Shown here piece by piece: positions 27,447 to 35,411 of a stretch of 41,868 nt of DNA. Each line of letters begins with the position of its first letter. Within the stretch, counting starts at the first letter, position 1. This DNA comes from a virus. The translations under genes were made by a program, and so were the position numbers. The stretch is taken from positions 1 to 41,868 of the IMG/VR virus record IMGVR_UViG_3300005471_000261; one strand, written 5' to 3'. The notes under the pieces were generated by a model that was given only the letters and a program-made list of their open reading frames with translations, did no database searches and had not been told where the DNA came from.

Positions 27447-27820
27447 GCGCGGATCTGTTGAGGCGGGCAGCGCAGACACTGCGGCAGCACGCCGAGGGCG
27501 CGACCGCTGGCCCCTGGAACGCGAGCGCAGTCGACTCGCCCGACGCCGTCGTCACCAGCGCGGTCTACTCGTTCGCTCACCCGACCGGCACGCCGGAAAG
27601 TGAGGTCGTCGGAGCGTCCAAGAAGGCGCGCGGCGGTGGTATCCGCACCGGGCGTGATGCCCGATACATCGCCCTGGTGCACCCGCCGGTAGCGCTAGCG
27701 CTGGCGACGTGCATGGAGCAGGCGGCGTGGATGGGCGAGAAGGACTCGGACCTGCTGCACCGTGTCGCGATGCCCGAGCTGGTCGACATCGCGCGCGCCA
27801 TCCTCCGGGAATCGTTATGA
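27443..27820 (+). CDS. Unknown protein of the actinophage ATPGPW type
   Basis: 125 residues, ATGA-coupled. It starts with a helix (LLRRAAQTLRQHAEGATAGPW), followed by a strand-turn region, then GIRTGRDARYIALVHPPVAL, ALATCMEQAAWMGE and LVDIARAILRE. The order of an N-terminal A-T-x-G-P-W motif, a DARYIA(x)xHP motif and a final AR(x)ILx helix recurs in many actinophage early genes. Function unknown. Confidence 0.6.
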   Translation: MSADLLRRAAQTLRQHAEGATAGPWNASAVDSPDAVVTSAVYSFAHPTGTPESEVVGASKKARGGGIRTGRDARYIALVHPPVALALATCMEQAAWMGEKDSDLLHRVAMPELVDIARAILRESL

Positions 27821-28083
27821 CCCAACCCGACGATTTCACCGACGCCGAGCGCGCCGCCATCGCCCGCGCCCTGCGCCGCCTCGCCGGCTACGACCACGAC
27901 GAGACCGTCATGGAGATCGCAGCCAGGGCAGCCCTGCGGGTACTCGTCGCCGCGCTCATCACCCAACCCGACGCCGACGACCCGCCGCTGTTCGCCGCAC
28001 TAGCCATGCCGGCCTGGAACGCGCCGTCCGGCGTGTACCTGACCGTCGACAAACCGTTGCTCGACCTGCTGGAGGTGCCGTGA
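27817..28083 (+). CDS. Small helical protein, unknown
   Basis: 88 residues, ATGA-coupled. Begins with an acidic helix (DDFTDAERAAIARALRRLAG), a second helix (VMEIAARAALRVLVAALI), then a Pro/Asp-rich section (PDADDPPLFAALAMPAW) and a strand ending LLDLLEVP. No family recognised. Confidence 0.55.
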   Translation: MTQPDDFTDAERAAIARALRRLAGYDHDETVMEIAARAALRVLVAALITQPDADDPPLFAALAMPAWNAPSGVYLTVDKPLLDLLEVP

Positions 28084-28538
28084 GAATGCTGGTAGCCCTC
28101 GCCGCCGTGGCCGTATTCGCCCTCATCATCTGCGTCGTCTACGCCATCGCCCAGAACTCCACCGCCGGCCTCGCCCCCGCCTACGCCGCGAGGCACCGGG
28201 CGCCCGGGCGGGTGTCGTGGCTGGCCGAGGCGACGCTGCATGTGCGCACCCACGCCGACCGGGCCAAACGCGCCGCCTACCTGCGGCTCATGGTGATCCC
28301 CGCCGTGCTCGAGGAGTCCACCTGGATCGCCGAACTCGCCGCCACCGAAGCCACCGGCGAACTCGACCAGCCCGGCCTCGGCGGGGCCGGACGCTACGCC
28401 CACCTGCGCACCGAGGAGTTGGACTCCACGGCCGAGCGGGCACTGCTCCTCGCCGAGAAGGGCATCCGCTCGCCGTCGCCGTGGAGCACCCCCGAGCTCG
28501 ATGACGTCTGGGAGCCAGCGCTCGTGACGGCGGCATGA
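28080..28538 (+). CDS. N-terminally membrane-anchored protein, unknown
   Basis: 152 residues from GTG 28080 (GTGA overlap); ATG 28086 is two codons later. One N-terminal membrane helix (MLVALAAVAVFALIICVVYAI) is followed by a soluble, mainly helical part (VSWLAEATLHVRTHADRAKR, LEESTWIAELAATEATGELD). No lipobox. Membrane-attached, cytoplasmic or outside domain not decided. No family recognised. Confidence 0.55.
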   Translation: MRMLVALAAVAVFALIICVVYAIAQNSTAGLAPAYAARHRAPGRVSWLAEATLHVRTHADRAKRAAYLRLMVIPAVLEESTWIAELAATEATGELDQPGLGGAGRYAHLRTEELDSTAERALLLAEKGIRSPSPWSTPELDDVWEPALVTAA

Positions 28539-29071
28539 GCGACCTCATCGCCACCGGCATCATCCCCGCCGTGTTCTGCCTCGCCGTCGGCTACTGGGCC
28601 GTGACCGCCTTCGGCCGGTGGCTCGACAGATCCGACGCGGACCGGCAGAAGAACCTGGCTGTTGGGATCGCCGACGAACGGCGGCACACCGAGGACGAAC
28701 CCGCGGAGGAGATCCTGGTTGTCGACCCGCCCGTGGTGCCGGCGTACGTCGCCTGCACCGAGGACTGGGAGGACGACGACAACTGCGACACGTCCGGGCT
28801 CGCCCACCACTGCGCGGTCGCCGGCCCGCACGACGACCACAAGTGCGCCTGCGGCGGCGAGTACCTCACCGACATAGACCTGACGCTGCCACCGATGGCC
28901 AAGGACCCGGTGGCGATGCGACTCGGATTCGTACCACCCCCGCCGGGCATGGCTCTGTTCCGCGGCCGGCTCGTCCACGTCCGCTGCCTCGACCCGTACC
29001 TGCGCCACGACGCACGGCCGTGTGGCGAGTGTGCCGGGCATCTCGACCAGGTTCTGACGGGAGCCAGCTGA
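28535..29071 (+). CDS. N-terminally membrane-anchored protein with Cys/His clusters
   Basis: 178 residues, ATGA-coupled. A membrane helix at 5-27 (IATGIIPAVFCLAVGYWAV) is followed by a charged linker with several Cys and His: CTEDWEDDDNCD, HHCAVAGPHDDHKCACGGEY, and later CLDPYLRHDARPCGECAGHL. The CACGG and CGEC knuckles suggest zinc ribbons. Together with the upstream gene it forms a pair of membrane-anchored early proteins. Function unknown. Confidence 0.55.
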   Translation: MSDLIATGIIPAVFCLAVGYWAVTAFGRWLDRSDADRQKNLAVGIADERRHTEDEPAEEILVVDPPVVPAYVACTEDWEDDDNCDTSGLAHHCAVAGPHDDHKCACGGEYLTDIDLTLPPMAKDPVAMRLGFVPPPPGMALFRGRLVHVRCLDPYLRHDARPCGECAGHLDQVLTGAS

Positions 29072-30006
29072 TGAGCGACAACAGCGCGATCGAGTGGACC
29101 GAGGCGACCTGGAATCCCGTCACCGGGTGTACCAAGGTGTCGCCCGGCTGTGACCACTGCTACGCCGAGAGGATCACCGAACGGTTCCACGGCAAGGGAT
29201 CGTTCGCGATCGTCCAGCGCGACGAGGGGAAGCTCTACCTGCCGCTGAAGTGGCGTAAGCCGCGCCGCATCTTTGTCAACTCGATGTCGGACCTGTTCCA
29301 CGACGACGTGCCCGCCCCGTTCATCGGTCGCGTGTTCTCGGTGATGGCGCAGACGCCCCAGCACACCTACCAGGTGCTGACGAAGCGGCATGGCCGGATG
29401 CGGGCAATGCTCAACACCGCCGGGCTCAGGCAGGTTGTCGCCGAGGTCACCGACGTGTGGCCGCTGCCGAACGTCTGGCTCGGCGTGTCGGTCGAGGACC
29501 AGCGGTGGGCAGACATCCGCGTGCCGGCCTTGCTGGAGACGCCAGCGGCCGTGCGGTGGCTGTCGATGGAGCCACTGCTCGGCCCGGTCGACCTGTGGAG
29601 CTGCGGCGGCGTTAGCGCCATCGCGCCGGACTGGGTCGGCGGGTTGGGCGGCGGGACCGGTACACCGCATCCGTTGGTGGACTGGGTGGTGGTCGGTGGT
29701 GAGTCCGGGCCCGGTGCCCGACCGATGCACCCCGGTTGGGTTCGTCAGATCCGCGACGTGTGCGTGAACGAGGAGGTGCCGTTCTTCTTCAAGCAGTGGG
29801 GCGAATGGGCACCAAACGGCGCGCGTGGCATCGGTGCGATCGAGCGCATCTCTCGCGGCCGGGAGCGTCTCGTCGGCGAGCCCATCGGCCACATGGGGCA
29901 CCGCGAGTGCATCGAACGTCTCGGCAAGAAGCGCGCCGGCCGCGAGCTCGACGGGCGGACCTGGGACCAGTACCCGCTGACCGACGACGTGAAGGCGGCG
30001 ACATGA
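29071..30006 (+). CDS. DUF5131 (phage Gp37/Gp68) family protein
   Basis: 311 residues from ATG 29071, which shares a base with the upstream stop. Family signature at the N-terminus: IEWTEATWNPVTGCTKVSPG, then CDHCYAER, giving Cys 20, 27 and 30. Further motifs are RIFVNSMSDLFHDDVP, YQVLTKRHGRM, NVWLGVSVEDQRWADIRVP, RWLSMEPLLGPVDL, VVVGGESGPGARPMHPGW and PFFFKQWGEW. The conserved Cys set and repeated strand motifs suggest a metal- or cofactor-binding TIM-barrel-like enzyme, but no activity is established to my knowledge. Full family length. Confidence 0.9.
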   Translation: MSDNSAIEWTEATWNPVTGCTKVSPGCDHCYAERITERFHGKGSFAIVQRDEGKLYLPLKWRKPRRIFVNSMSDLFHDDVPAPFIGRVFSVMAQTPQHTYQVLTKRHGRMRAMLNTAGLRQVVAEVTDVWPLPNVWLGVSVEDQRWADIRVPALLETPAAVRWLSMEPLLGPVDLWSCGGVSAIAPDWVGGLGGGTGTPHPLVDWVVVGGESGPGARPMHPGWVRQIRDVCVNEEVPFFFKQWGEWAPNGARGIGAIERISRGRERLVGEPIGHMGHRECIERLGKKRAGRELDGRTWDQYPLTDDVKAAT

Positions 30007-30311
30007 AGACCGGCTACCTCCCGGCGGCGGCCGCCGACCTTGACCTCACCTACCGGCAGCTCGACTACTGGACCCGCACCGGCTACCTCAAAGCGACCAT
30101 GCCCGCGCCGGGCTCCGGCCACGTACGCACCTGGTCCGACGAAGAGCTCGCCGTGGCCCGGCTGGTAGCCCGACTGGGCCGGACCGCCGGCATCCCCGCC
30201 GGTAGGGCCGCCGAACTGGCCCGCATGCTGTCCGGCGACGACCTGCCGATGCGCTGCCCGCTCGGGCAGAACCTGTTCATCGAAGTGTGGCCGGAGGCGC
30301 CCGATGCCTAA
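30003..30311 (+). CDS. MerR-like helix-turn-helix protein
   Basis: 102 residues, ATGA-coupled to the DUF5131 gene. LDLTYRQLDYWTRTGYLKAT is a MerR-type HTH with the YWTRTG recognition helix, followed by a wing (PGSGHVRTWSDEELAVARL) and a helix (AGIPAGRAAELARML). No dimerisation coil or effector domain of classical MerR; a stand-alone regulator, probably of the early or late operon. It overlaps the WhiB gene. Confidence 0.75.
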   Translation: MKTGYLPAAAADLDLTYRQLDYWTRTGYLKATMPAPGSGHVRTWSDEELAVARLVARLGRTAGIPAGRAAELARMLSGDDLPMRCPLGQNLFIEVWPEAPDA

Positions 30312-30603
30312 GGTCGGCTTCCGCCGCATCGTCCCAGACGTGGCCGCCTTCCGTCTCGATGTCCCCTGGGCCGACCAGGCGCTGTGCGGCCCCGACACCG
30401 CCGACCTGTTCTTCATCGACGGCCGCGGCGACTCCAAGCCGACCAAAGCCAACCGGCAGGCCCTCGCCCTCTGCTACGAGTGCCCCGTCCGGGAAGCCTG
30501 CTACGACCACGCCCGGGCCCATCCCGAACCGCACAGCCGCATCGCCGGTGGAGTCATGTGGCGGGCGCGCGACCCGTGGCGAAAAGGAAGAGAGACGCGA
30601 TGA
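30304..30603 (+). CDS. WhiB-family iron-sulphur transcription factor
   Basis: 99 residues, overlapping the MerR-like gene by 8 nt. Shows the WhiB cysteines: C28 (QALCGPDTADLFF) and C57, C60, C66 (ALCYECPVREACYDHA), which bind a 4Fe-4S cluster, followed by the glycine turn (RIAGGVMW) and a basic C-terminus. Phage WhiB proteins such as TM4 WhiB are known to down-regulate host WhiB2, affecting septation and superinfection. A similar host-directed role is possible. The turn reads AGGVMW instead of the usual GVWGG. Confidence 0.85.
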   Translation: MPKVGFRRIVPDVAAFRLDVPWADQALCGPDTADLFFIDGRGDSKPTKANRQALALCYECPVREACYDHARAHPEPHSRIAGGVMWRARDPWRKGRETR

Positions 30604-30836
30604 GGTCTTACCAGATCCTCGACGAGGACGGCCAGCCGGTCGGCTTCGGCTGCGGGCATCGCCCGCCCACCGATCGCGACCTCGCGATGGTCCATCAGTT
30701 CGCCGAGCAACTGTTCGTCCGCAAGACGGGTCTCGTGCTGGAGCCAGTGCAGTGCCGATGCCCGCACGGCGAGGACTGGCATTCGGCCGGTGGGTGCGAG
30801 GCGCGTGGGTGCGCTTGTGAGGTGGAGCCGCGATGA
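30600..30836 (+). CDS. Small Cys/His-rich protein, unknown
   Basis: 78 residues, ATGA-coupled. YQILDEDGQPVGFGCGHRPP leads to a helix (LAMVHQFAEQLFVRKTG) and a metal-binding-like end (CRCPHGEDWHSAGGCEARG, CACEV). Probably a small zinc-binding protein; no family recognised. Confidence 0.55.
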   Translation: MRSYQILDEDGQPVGFGCGHRPPTDRDLAMVHQFAEQLFVRKTGLVLEPVQCRCPHGEDWHSAGGCEARGCACEVEPR

Positions 30837-31672
30837 CGGCCGTCCTCGAACAGACCACGGTAGCTGGGGTCTATGACATTCCCGCCGAGGCCTACCACGC
30901 GGACCCCGTACCCGGCGGGTCGCTCTCGTCGTCCGGTGCCCGGGTGCTGCTCGACTGCCCGGCCCGGTTCCGCTACCGCCAGCAGAACCCGGAACCGTTC
31001 ACGAAGACCTTCGACGTCGGGCACGCCGCCCACAAGGTGGTGCTCGGTGCCGGCCCGGAGTTGGTCCGGATCGACGCGGACGAGTGGCGCACCAAGGCAG
31101 TCAAGGAGGAGGTCGCGGCCGTGCGCGCTCGCGGCGCCGTACCTCTCAAGCCGGCCGACTGGGCCCGGGTGCACGCGATGGCCGATGCCCTGCGCACCAA
31201 CCGCTGGGCCGCGAGTGCGCTCAGTCCCGACTCTGGCCTGCCGGAGCGGACCCTGGTGTGGCGCGACGACGAGACGGACGTGTGGTGCCGGGCCATGGTC
31301 GACTGGCTCCGGCACACCGCGATCGTCGACTACAAGAGCACCATCTCCGTTGCCACGGACGCCATCGCCCGCACCGTCGCCACCTACGGCTACCACCAGC
31401 AGGACGCCTGGTACCTCGACGGTGCCGCGGCGCTCGACCTGGATGTCGAGATGTTCCTGTTCGTCTTCCAGGAGAAGGACCCGCCGTACTTCACCCGGGT
31501 CGTCGAGCTGGACCAGGACGACCTGTTGCGCGGTCGGGCACGCAATCGGCGCGCCCTCGCGCTCTACCGCGACTGCACAGTCGCCGGCGTCTGGCCGGCA
31601 TACCCGGACGAGATCACCACCATCACCCTGCCCCGTTGGGCCACCTACGCCGAGGAGGCACCCCTTGAATGA
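30833..31672 (+). CDS. RecE/Cas4-like PD-(D/E)xK exonuclease
   Basis: 279 residues, ATGA-coupled. Family features: IPAEAYHADPVPGGSLSSSG, then H64-A-A-H67 (GHAAHKVVLG), PERTLVWRDD, the acidic D156 in CRAMVDWLR, D166-x-K168 in AIVDYKS, and the final QxxxY in YHQQDAWYLDG. These form the two-metal site of RecE-type nucleases, which resect dsDNA 5' ends. The RecT-like gene follows with an 8-nt overlap, so they are a recombination pair. Confidence 0.85.
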   Translation: MTAVLEQTTVAGVYDIPAEAYHADPVPGGSLSSSGARVLLDCPARFRYRQQNPEPFTKTFDVGHAAHKVVLGAGPELVRIDADEWRTKAVKEEVAAVRARGAVPLKPADWARVHAMADALRTNRWAASALSPDSGLPERTLVWRDDETDVWCRAMVDWLRHTAIVDYKSTISVATDAIARTVATYGYHQQDAWYLDGAAALDLDVEMFLFVFQEKDPPYFTRVVELDQDDLLRGRARNRRALALYRDCTVAGVWPAYPDEITTITLPRWATYAEEAPLE

Positions 31673-32513
31673 CGTCGCCATCCGCACCGACAACGCGTCC
31701 GCGGTGGCCCTGCCCATGACGCCGACCATCGCGAGCCTCGTGGACTGGGCGGCCGAGTTGCAGGCCGCGGGCAGCCTGGCCGAGACTATCTGCAAGACGT
31801 CGTTCGTGCCCGAGCACTTCCGCGGCAAACCGGCCGAGACCGCTGCCGCGATCCTCACCGGCCACGAGCTCGGCCTCTCACCCATGGCGTCGGTGCGCAG
31901 CATCTTCGTCATCAAGGGCACGCCCGGCATGTACGCCAAGGCGATGGTCGCCGTCGTCCAGGCCGCCGGACACCAGGTGTGGGCGGATGAGCAGTCCGAC
32001 GACCGGGTCGTCATGTGCGGCCGCCGCAAGGGGACCAGCGAGGTCGTCCGCACCACCTGGGACCGGGCCCGGGTCGAGAAGGCCAAGCTGACCTCGAACG
32101 CCAAGTACCAGGAGAACCCGCAGCAGATGATGGTCGCCCGCGGCCAGGCCGAGATCTGCCGTCAGATCGCCGCCGACGCGCTGCACGGTGTGCCCTTCGC
32201 CGCGGAGGAGTTGGAGGACATGGCGCCCATCCGGGCGTCCGCGCACGTGTCCCGCGCGGCCGAGGTGCTGGGCGTGCAGCAGCCGGACGACGACGAGGAG
32301 CCGTCCACCGAGGATGGCGTGGTCATGATGACCGGGCCGCAGTCGCGGAAGCTGTTCGCGCTGCTGAAGGAGAAGGGCTACAGCGACCGGGACCTGGCGC
32401 TCATGTTCATCGCCGGGGTGATCGGCCGCGAGATCTCCAGCCGCAACGAGTTGACCAAGCAGGACGCTATGGACGTCATCGACGCCCTCGAGCAGGAAGA
32501 GACCCCGGCATGA
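31665..32513 (+). CDS. recT: RecT-like single-strand annealing protein (TTG start)
   Basis: 282 residues from TTG 31665, with GAGGAGG 6 nt upstream, which decides the start; the frame upstream is a shadow. RecT-type core: LAETICKTSFVPEHFRGKPA, AAILTGHELGLSPMASVRSI, FVIKGTPGMYAKAMVAVVQ. An acidic linker (PDDDEEPSTEDG) separates a C-terminal module (TGPQSRKLFALLKEKGYSDR, EISSRNELTKQDAMDVI) found in other actinophage RecT proteins. It anneals the overhangs made by the RecE-like nuclease. Translational overlap implies fixed stoichiometry. Confidence 0.9.
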   Translation: MNDVAIRTDNASAVALPMTPTIASLVDWAAELQAAGSLAETICKTSFVPEHFRGKPAETAAAILTGHELGLSPMASVRSIFVIKGTPGMYAKAMVAVVQAAGHQVWADEQSDDRVVMCGRRKGTSEVVRTTWDRARVEKAKLTSNAKYQENPQQMMVARGQAEICRQIAADALHGVPFAAEELEDMAPIRASAHVSRAAEVLGVQQPDDDEEPSTEDGVVMMTGPQSRKLFALLKEKGYSDRDLALMFIAGVIGREISSRNELTKQDAMDVIDALEQEETPA

Positions 32514-32743
32514 GCAGTGTCTGGGTCACCGCCATCCGCGCCGGGATCGCCTACCACCGCTACGACCCGATGGTCCGCAGCACACCCTGCGGCCGGTACC
32601 ACACCGGCGAGAAGGGTTTGGTCCGCGGCCACGTCCTCGGCCTCGAGGTGGCCCAAGGGCACGGCATGACCGCCTGCGCCCGGTGCTACGGCACGGCCGA
32701 AGTGGTCGCGCCACGCTCAGCGCGTCGAACGGGGGCAGCGTGA
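32510..32743 (+). CDS. Small protein, unknown
   Basis: 77 residues, ATGA-coupled to recT. VWVTAIRAGIAYHRYDPMV, RSTPCGRYHTGEKG, then GHGMTACARCYGTAEV, with a CxxC and an isolated Cys; possibly a minimal zinc site. Recognisable as an actinophage-type small gene after recT, but without a known function. Confidence 0.55.
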   Translation: MSSVWVTAIRAGIAYHRYDPMVRSTPCGRYHTGEKGLVRGHVLGLEVAQGHGMTACARCYGTAEVVAPRSARRTGAA

Positions 32744-33078
32744 CCAACCTCGCCCGGCTCACCGCCCTCGCCCAAGACCTGATCGTCCGCGTACGCGACG
32801 ACGACCCCGAGGCCAACGCGCGATGGCTCGCCATGGAGACCACCGCCGAGGAGCGGACGGCGCTGCTGTTCGTGCTCGCCGCCGCGGTCCCGGATGACAG
32901 GCCATGGACGGAACTGGTCGCCTGGACCGAGGCACCGACGCCCAGGTACCTACGGCCGCACGGCACCGCGGCCGCCCTGCGGCGGCACCAGTACCACGGG
33001 GAGAAGGCGTGCGCGGCGTGCAAGGCGTACGACGTACTCCGGAAGCGGCAGCAGCGGGAACGGGGGCGAGCGGCGTGA
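32740..33078 (+). CDS. Small protein with a basic Cys-containing C-terminus
   Basis: 112 residues from GTG 32740 (GTGA overlap). Helical N-terminal part (LARLTALAQDLIVRVRDDDP, EERTALLFVLAAAVPDD) followed by RYLRPHGTAAALRRHQYHGE, KACAACKAYDVLRKRQQRER. The GTxAAxxRHxxxGExxCxxC pattern is common in actinophage proteins of unknown function, perhaps a small nucleic-acid-binding knuckle. Confidence 0.6.
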   Translation: MTNLARLTALAQDLIVRVRDDDPEANARWLAMETTAEERTALLFVLAAAVPDDRPWTELVAWTEAPTPRYLRPHGTAAALRRHQYHGEKACAACKAYDVLRKRQQRERGRAA

Positions 33079-33245
33079 CCAGACGGCCCGTGAAGACCCA
33101 CGCGTACCAGCCCCACCCGGACCTCGTCGACACGTGCGTCTGCGGACGCCACGACCCGCTGCGAGTCAACGCCGTGCACCAACTGCCAGACCGAAGCGAG
33201 GCAACCCGTGAGAGTCGGCGCCGCACCGGCGACGACGACACGTGA
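33075..33245 (+). CDS. Small protein, unknown
   Basis: 56 residues from GTG 33075 (GTGA overlap). THAYQPHPDLVDTCVCGRHD with a CxC-GxxH knuckle, then a polar basic end (EATRESRRRTGDDD). No family recognised. The operon breaks after it with a 65-nt gap containing a hairpin. Confidence 0.5.
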   Translation: MTRRPVKTHAYQPHPDLVDTCVCGRHDPLRVNAVHQLPDRSEATRESRRRTGDDDT

Positions 33246-33264
33246 CCTAAATCGATCACCCGGT

Positions 33265-33280
33265 CCCTCGGACGCGAGGG
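33265..33280 (+). other. Small hairpin before the endonuclease VII gene
   Basis: CCCTCG (33265-33270), GACG loop, CGAGGG (33275-33280), in the 65-nt gap after the gene at 33075-33245. There is no T-tract; it could be an RNA-processing site or weak attenuator. A GGAGG lies between it and ATG 33311. Confidence 0.35.
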
Positions 33281-33310
33281 GCGCGCAACACCAACATAGG
33301 ACGGAGGCAT

Positions 33311-33640
33311 ATGGCCCGCACAGAGGCACGCATGAGCGTCGACACCCTCGCGCTCAACTACGGCCGATACCAGCGCACCTCGGCCGGGGAACGTGCCGCC
33401 ATTCGGATGCGCCAACTAGCGCACCAGCAAGGTAAGTGCGGCCTCTGCGACGTTCCCGTTGAGGGCGCTGCGATCCATGCCCTGGTAGCCGACCACTGCC
33501 ACAGAAGCGGCCGGCTCCGGGGCGTGCTCTGCGCCGCCTGCAATTTGGCGATGGCAGCCATCGATCGTGGAGACGACTGGATCGCCCGGGCTGTTCGCTA
33601 CCGAGACTCGGGCGTCTGGTTCGACGGGGTGGGTGCCTAG
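33311..33640 (+). CDS. Recombination endonuclease VII-like protein
   Basis: 109 residues from ATG 33311, with a GGAGG ribosome site. Zinc pair C43/C46 (GKCGLCDVPVEG), the catalytic LVADHCHRSGRLRGVLC segment (D61, H62, H64), second zinc pair C74/C77 and N78 (CAACNLAM). This is the T4 endonuclease VII/His-Me fold that cuts Holliday junctions and branched DNA. It is placed with the RecE/RecT pair and the RuvC-like gene. Confidence 0.85.
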   Translation: MARTEARMSVDTLALNYGRYQRTSAGERAAIRMRQLAHQQGKCGLCDVPVEGAAIHALVADHCHRSGRLRGVLCAACNLAMAAIDRGDDWIARAVRYRDSGVWFDGVGA

Positions 33641-34350
33641 TGGCGCGAATCCGCTCGGTCAAGCCCGCGCTGCGCACCTCGCGGGTGGTCGCTCGCTGGC
33701 CCTTCGAGGTGCGGTACTTCTGGGTGCTGCTGTGGGGCTACCTCGACGACAAAGGACGCGGCCTCGACATGCCCAAAGCCATCGCCGGCGACTGCTTCCC
33801 GCTCGACGATCGGGTGACCGCAACGACTATCACCCGGTGGCTCGACCTGATGGCCACCACGAAGATCGAACCCGGCCGCGAGCCGCCGCTCTGCCGGTAC
33901 GAAGTCAACGGAGGTCGATACGTCCACAGTGTCTACTGGAGCGAGCACCAGAAGCCCAACCGCCCGAGTCCCTCAATGCATCCTCCATGCCCCGTCCATG
34001 AGGGACTCAGTGAGCCGTTCAGTGAGCCCCCATTGAGTCCCCATGTGCTGGAATTTGAAGGTTTGACAGAAGGGGAATTAGAGGGGTCGGCGCGTGAGCC
34101 GTTCAGTGAGCCGCCGGGCCCGAACGTCCCGACGCCAGAGTCCCCCTCCCAATGCCCAAAACACCTCGAAGATCCAGACCCGCCGCCCTGCGGCGCCTGC
34201 CGCAAGGCCCGCCAGGCCCGGGAGCGCTGGGCCGCCGAACGCCGGGCCCGACTCGCCGCTGCGCCCCGGTGCCCCAAGCCCCACCACGGCGAGCAGCCCG
34301 CCCACAACTGCGCGCTCTGCCGGTCGGAGCGATTGGAGGCCCAACCGTGA
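33640..34350 (+). CDS. Replisome organiser/replication initiator-like protein
   Basis: 236 residues from GTG 33640, sharing one base with the upstream stop. N-terminal winged-helix domain typical of phage replisome organisers: RIRSVKPALRTSRVVARWPF, FWVLLWGYLDDKGRG, AIAGDCFPLDDRVTA, GRYVHSVYWSEHQKPNRP. A Pro/Glu-rich linker contains the repeat EPFSEPP twice, then a Cys-containing basic end (PPPCGACRKARQARERW). No ATPase motif, so it would recruit host helicase machinery. No origin repeats were recognised within the gene. Confidence 0.7.
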   Translation: MARIRSVKPALRTSRVVARWPFEVRYFWVLLWGYLDDKGRGLDMPKAIAGDCFPLDDRVTATTITRWLDLMATTKIEPGREPPLCRYEVNGGRYVHSVYWSEHQKPNRPSPSMHPPCPVHEGLSEPFSEPPLSPHVLEFEGLTEGELEGSAREPFSEPPGPNVPTPESPSQCPKHLEDPDPPPCGACRKARQARERWAAERRARLAAAPRCPKPHHGEQPAHNCALCRSERLEAQP

Positions 34351-34877
34351 GGGTCATCGGCCTCGACCTGAGCCTCACCTCCACCGGCGTCGCCTCCAAC
34401 GCCGGATGGACCGACCGCATCCGCACCCGCCCCGGCCTCGACCCGTTCGACCGGCTCCGGTCCATCCGGGCGAAAGTCCTCGACCACGTCCGCGGCGCCG
34501 ACCTCGTCGTCGTCGAAGGCCCCGCCTTCCGCGGCGCCGGCAACGAGACCGGGCACCACCAGCGGGCCGGACTGTGGTGGCTGGTCCTCGAGGCCATCGA
34601 CGCCCGCGGCATCCCGTGGGCCCAGGTGCCACCGGCGTGCCTGAAGCGGTACGCCACCGGGAAGGGCAACGCCTCGAAGGACGAAGTGTTGGCCGCGGTG
34701 ATCCGCCGGTTCCCGGCCGTGGAGGTGGCCGGCAACGACGAGGCCGACGCCCTGGTCCTCGCCGCCATGGGGGCTGATCATCTCGGCTGCCCGATGGTGG
34801 AGATGCCGGCCGCGCACCGTACCGGGCTCGCGAAGGTCGCGTGGCCCGCCACCCTCGCCGCCAGGAGTGAGACATGA
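34347..34877 (+). CDS. RuvC-like Holliday junction resolvase
   Basis: 176 residues from GTG 34347 (GTGA overlap). RNase H-like fold with D7 (VIGLDLSLTSTGVA), E57 (LVVVEGPAF) and the D131/E132/D134 cluster (NDEADALVLAAMG), plus a central GHHQRAGLWWLVLEA helix and GKGNASKDEVLAAV. All acidic residues for two-metal catalysis are present. It gives the phage a second junction-cleaving enzyme beside endonuclease VII. Confidence 0.85.
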   Translation: MRVIGLDLSLTSTGVASNAGWTDRIRTRPGLDPFDRLRSIRAKVLDHVRGADLVVVEGPAFRGAGNETGHHQRAGLWWLVLEAIDARGIPWAQVPPACLKRYATGKGNASKDEVLAAVIRRFPAVEVAGNDEADALVLAAMGADHLGCPMVEMPAAHRTGLAKVAWPATLAARSET

Positions 34878-35158
34878 CCGAACCAAGACCGTCCGGTCCG
34901 CGCTGGACGCCGGAGACGCTACGGCTGGTGTCGAGGCGCGGCGTCGGCTTCGCGGCGGCCGAGGACATCCTCGAAGCCCTGGCTGACGCTGGGTTGTTGG
35001 TGGCTCCCGAGGTTCTCAACGTTCTCGGTGCCGCGCGCGAATGGGCGGCGACCGGTCGGGCGGGCGGCTTCGACCACATGGCGGCGTCGCTGCGGCTACT
35101 CGTCGCCCTCGACGCGTGGCCCGCCGCCCGTCTTGCCGAGGAGGAGAACCATGGCTGA
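34874..35158 (+). CDS. Small helical protein, unknown
   Basis: 94 residues, ATGA-coupled. TEPRPSGPRWTPETLRLVSR, then AEDILEALADAGLLVAPEVL, LGAAREWAAT and SLRLLVALDAWPAARLAEEE. Helical; no family recognised. Its end, GAGGAGGAGAACC at 35138-35150, serves as the ribosome site of the next gene. Confidence 0.55.
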   Translation: MTEPRPSGPRWTPETLRLVSRRGVGFAAAEDILEALADAGLLVAPEVLNVLGAAREWAATGRAGGFDHMAASLRLLVALDAWPAARLAEEENHG

Positions 35159-35411
35159 CACCGACGAGCGCCCGCTCACCGCCGCCATGCTGCTGGCCGG
35201 TCCGGTTCGCGGTCACGCCATGCTCGGCTGCGACTGGGGCAGCCGAGTCGCGACGCCTGACGATCAGGCGCTGTGCATCCGCCAGGCCCGCCGCATCGTG
35301 GTCATCCATGACGGCCCGGACGCGATCGACCTCAAGGTGTGCGAGGAGCACGGAGGTCGCCTCGAAGCTGAAACCGATCCACGCGCCGAGGAGGAGAACC
35401 CCAGTGCCTGA
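35151..35411 (+). CDS. Small protein with Cys/His, unknown
   Basis: 86 residues from ATG 35151 (8-nt overlap), with GGAGGAGAACC before it. MLGCDWGSRVATPDDQALCI, RQARRIVVIHDGPDAIDLKV, CEEHGGRLEAE. The C-terminal CEEHGGRL reads like a small metal site common in this operon. It ends in a second copy of the GAGGAGGAGAACC boundary sequence (35388-35400). Confidence 0.55.
   Translation: MADTDERPLTAAMLLAGPVRGHAMLGCDWGSRVATPDDQALCIRQARRIVVIHDGPDAIDLKVCEEHGGRLEAETDPRAEEENPSA

Noticed and set aside
28591-29901. 436-codon minus-strand frame opposite DUF5131
   Set aside because: DUF5131 on the plus strand is unambiguous; the minus frame has no motif.
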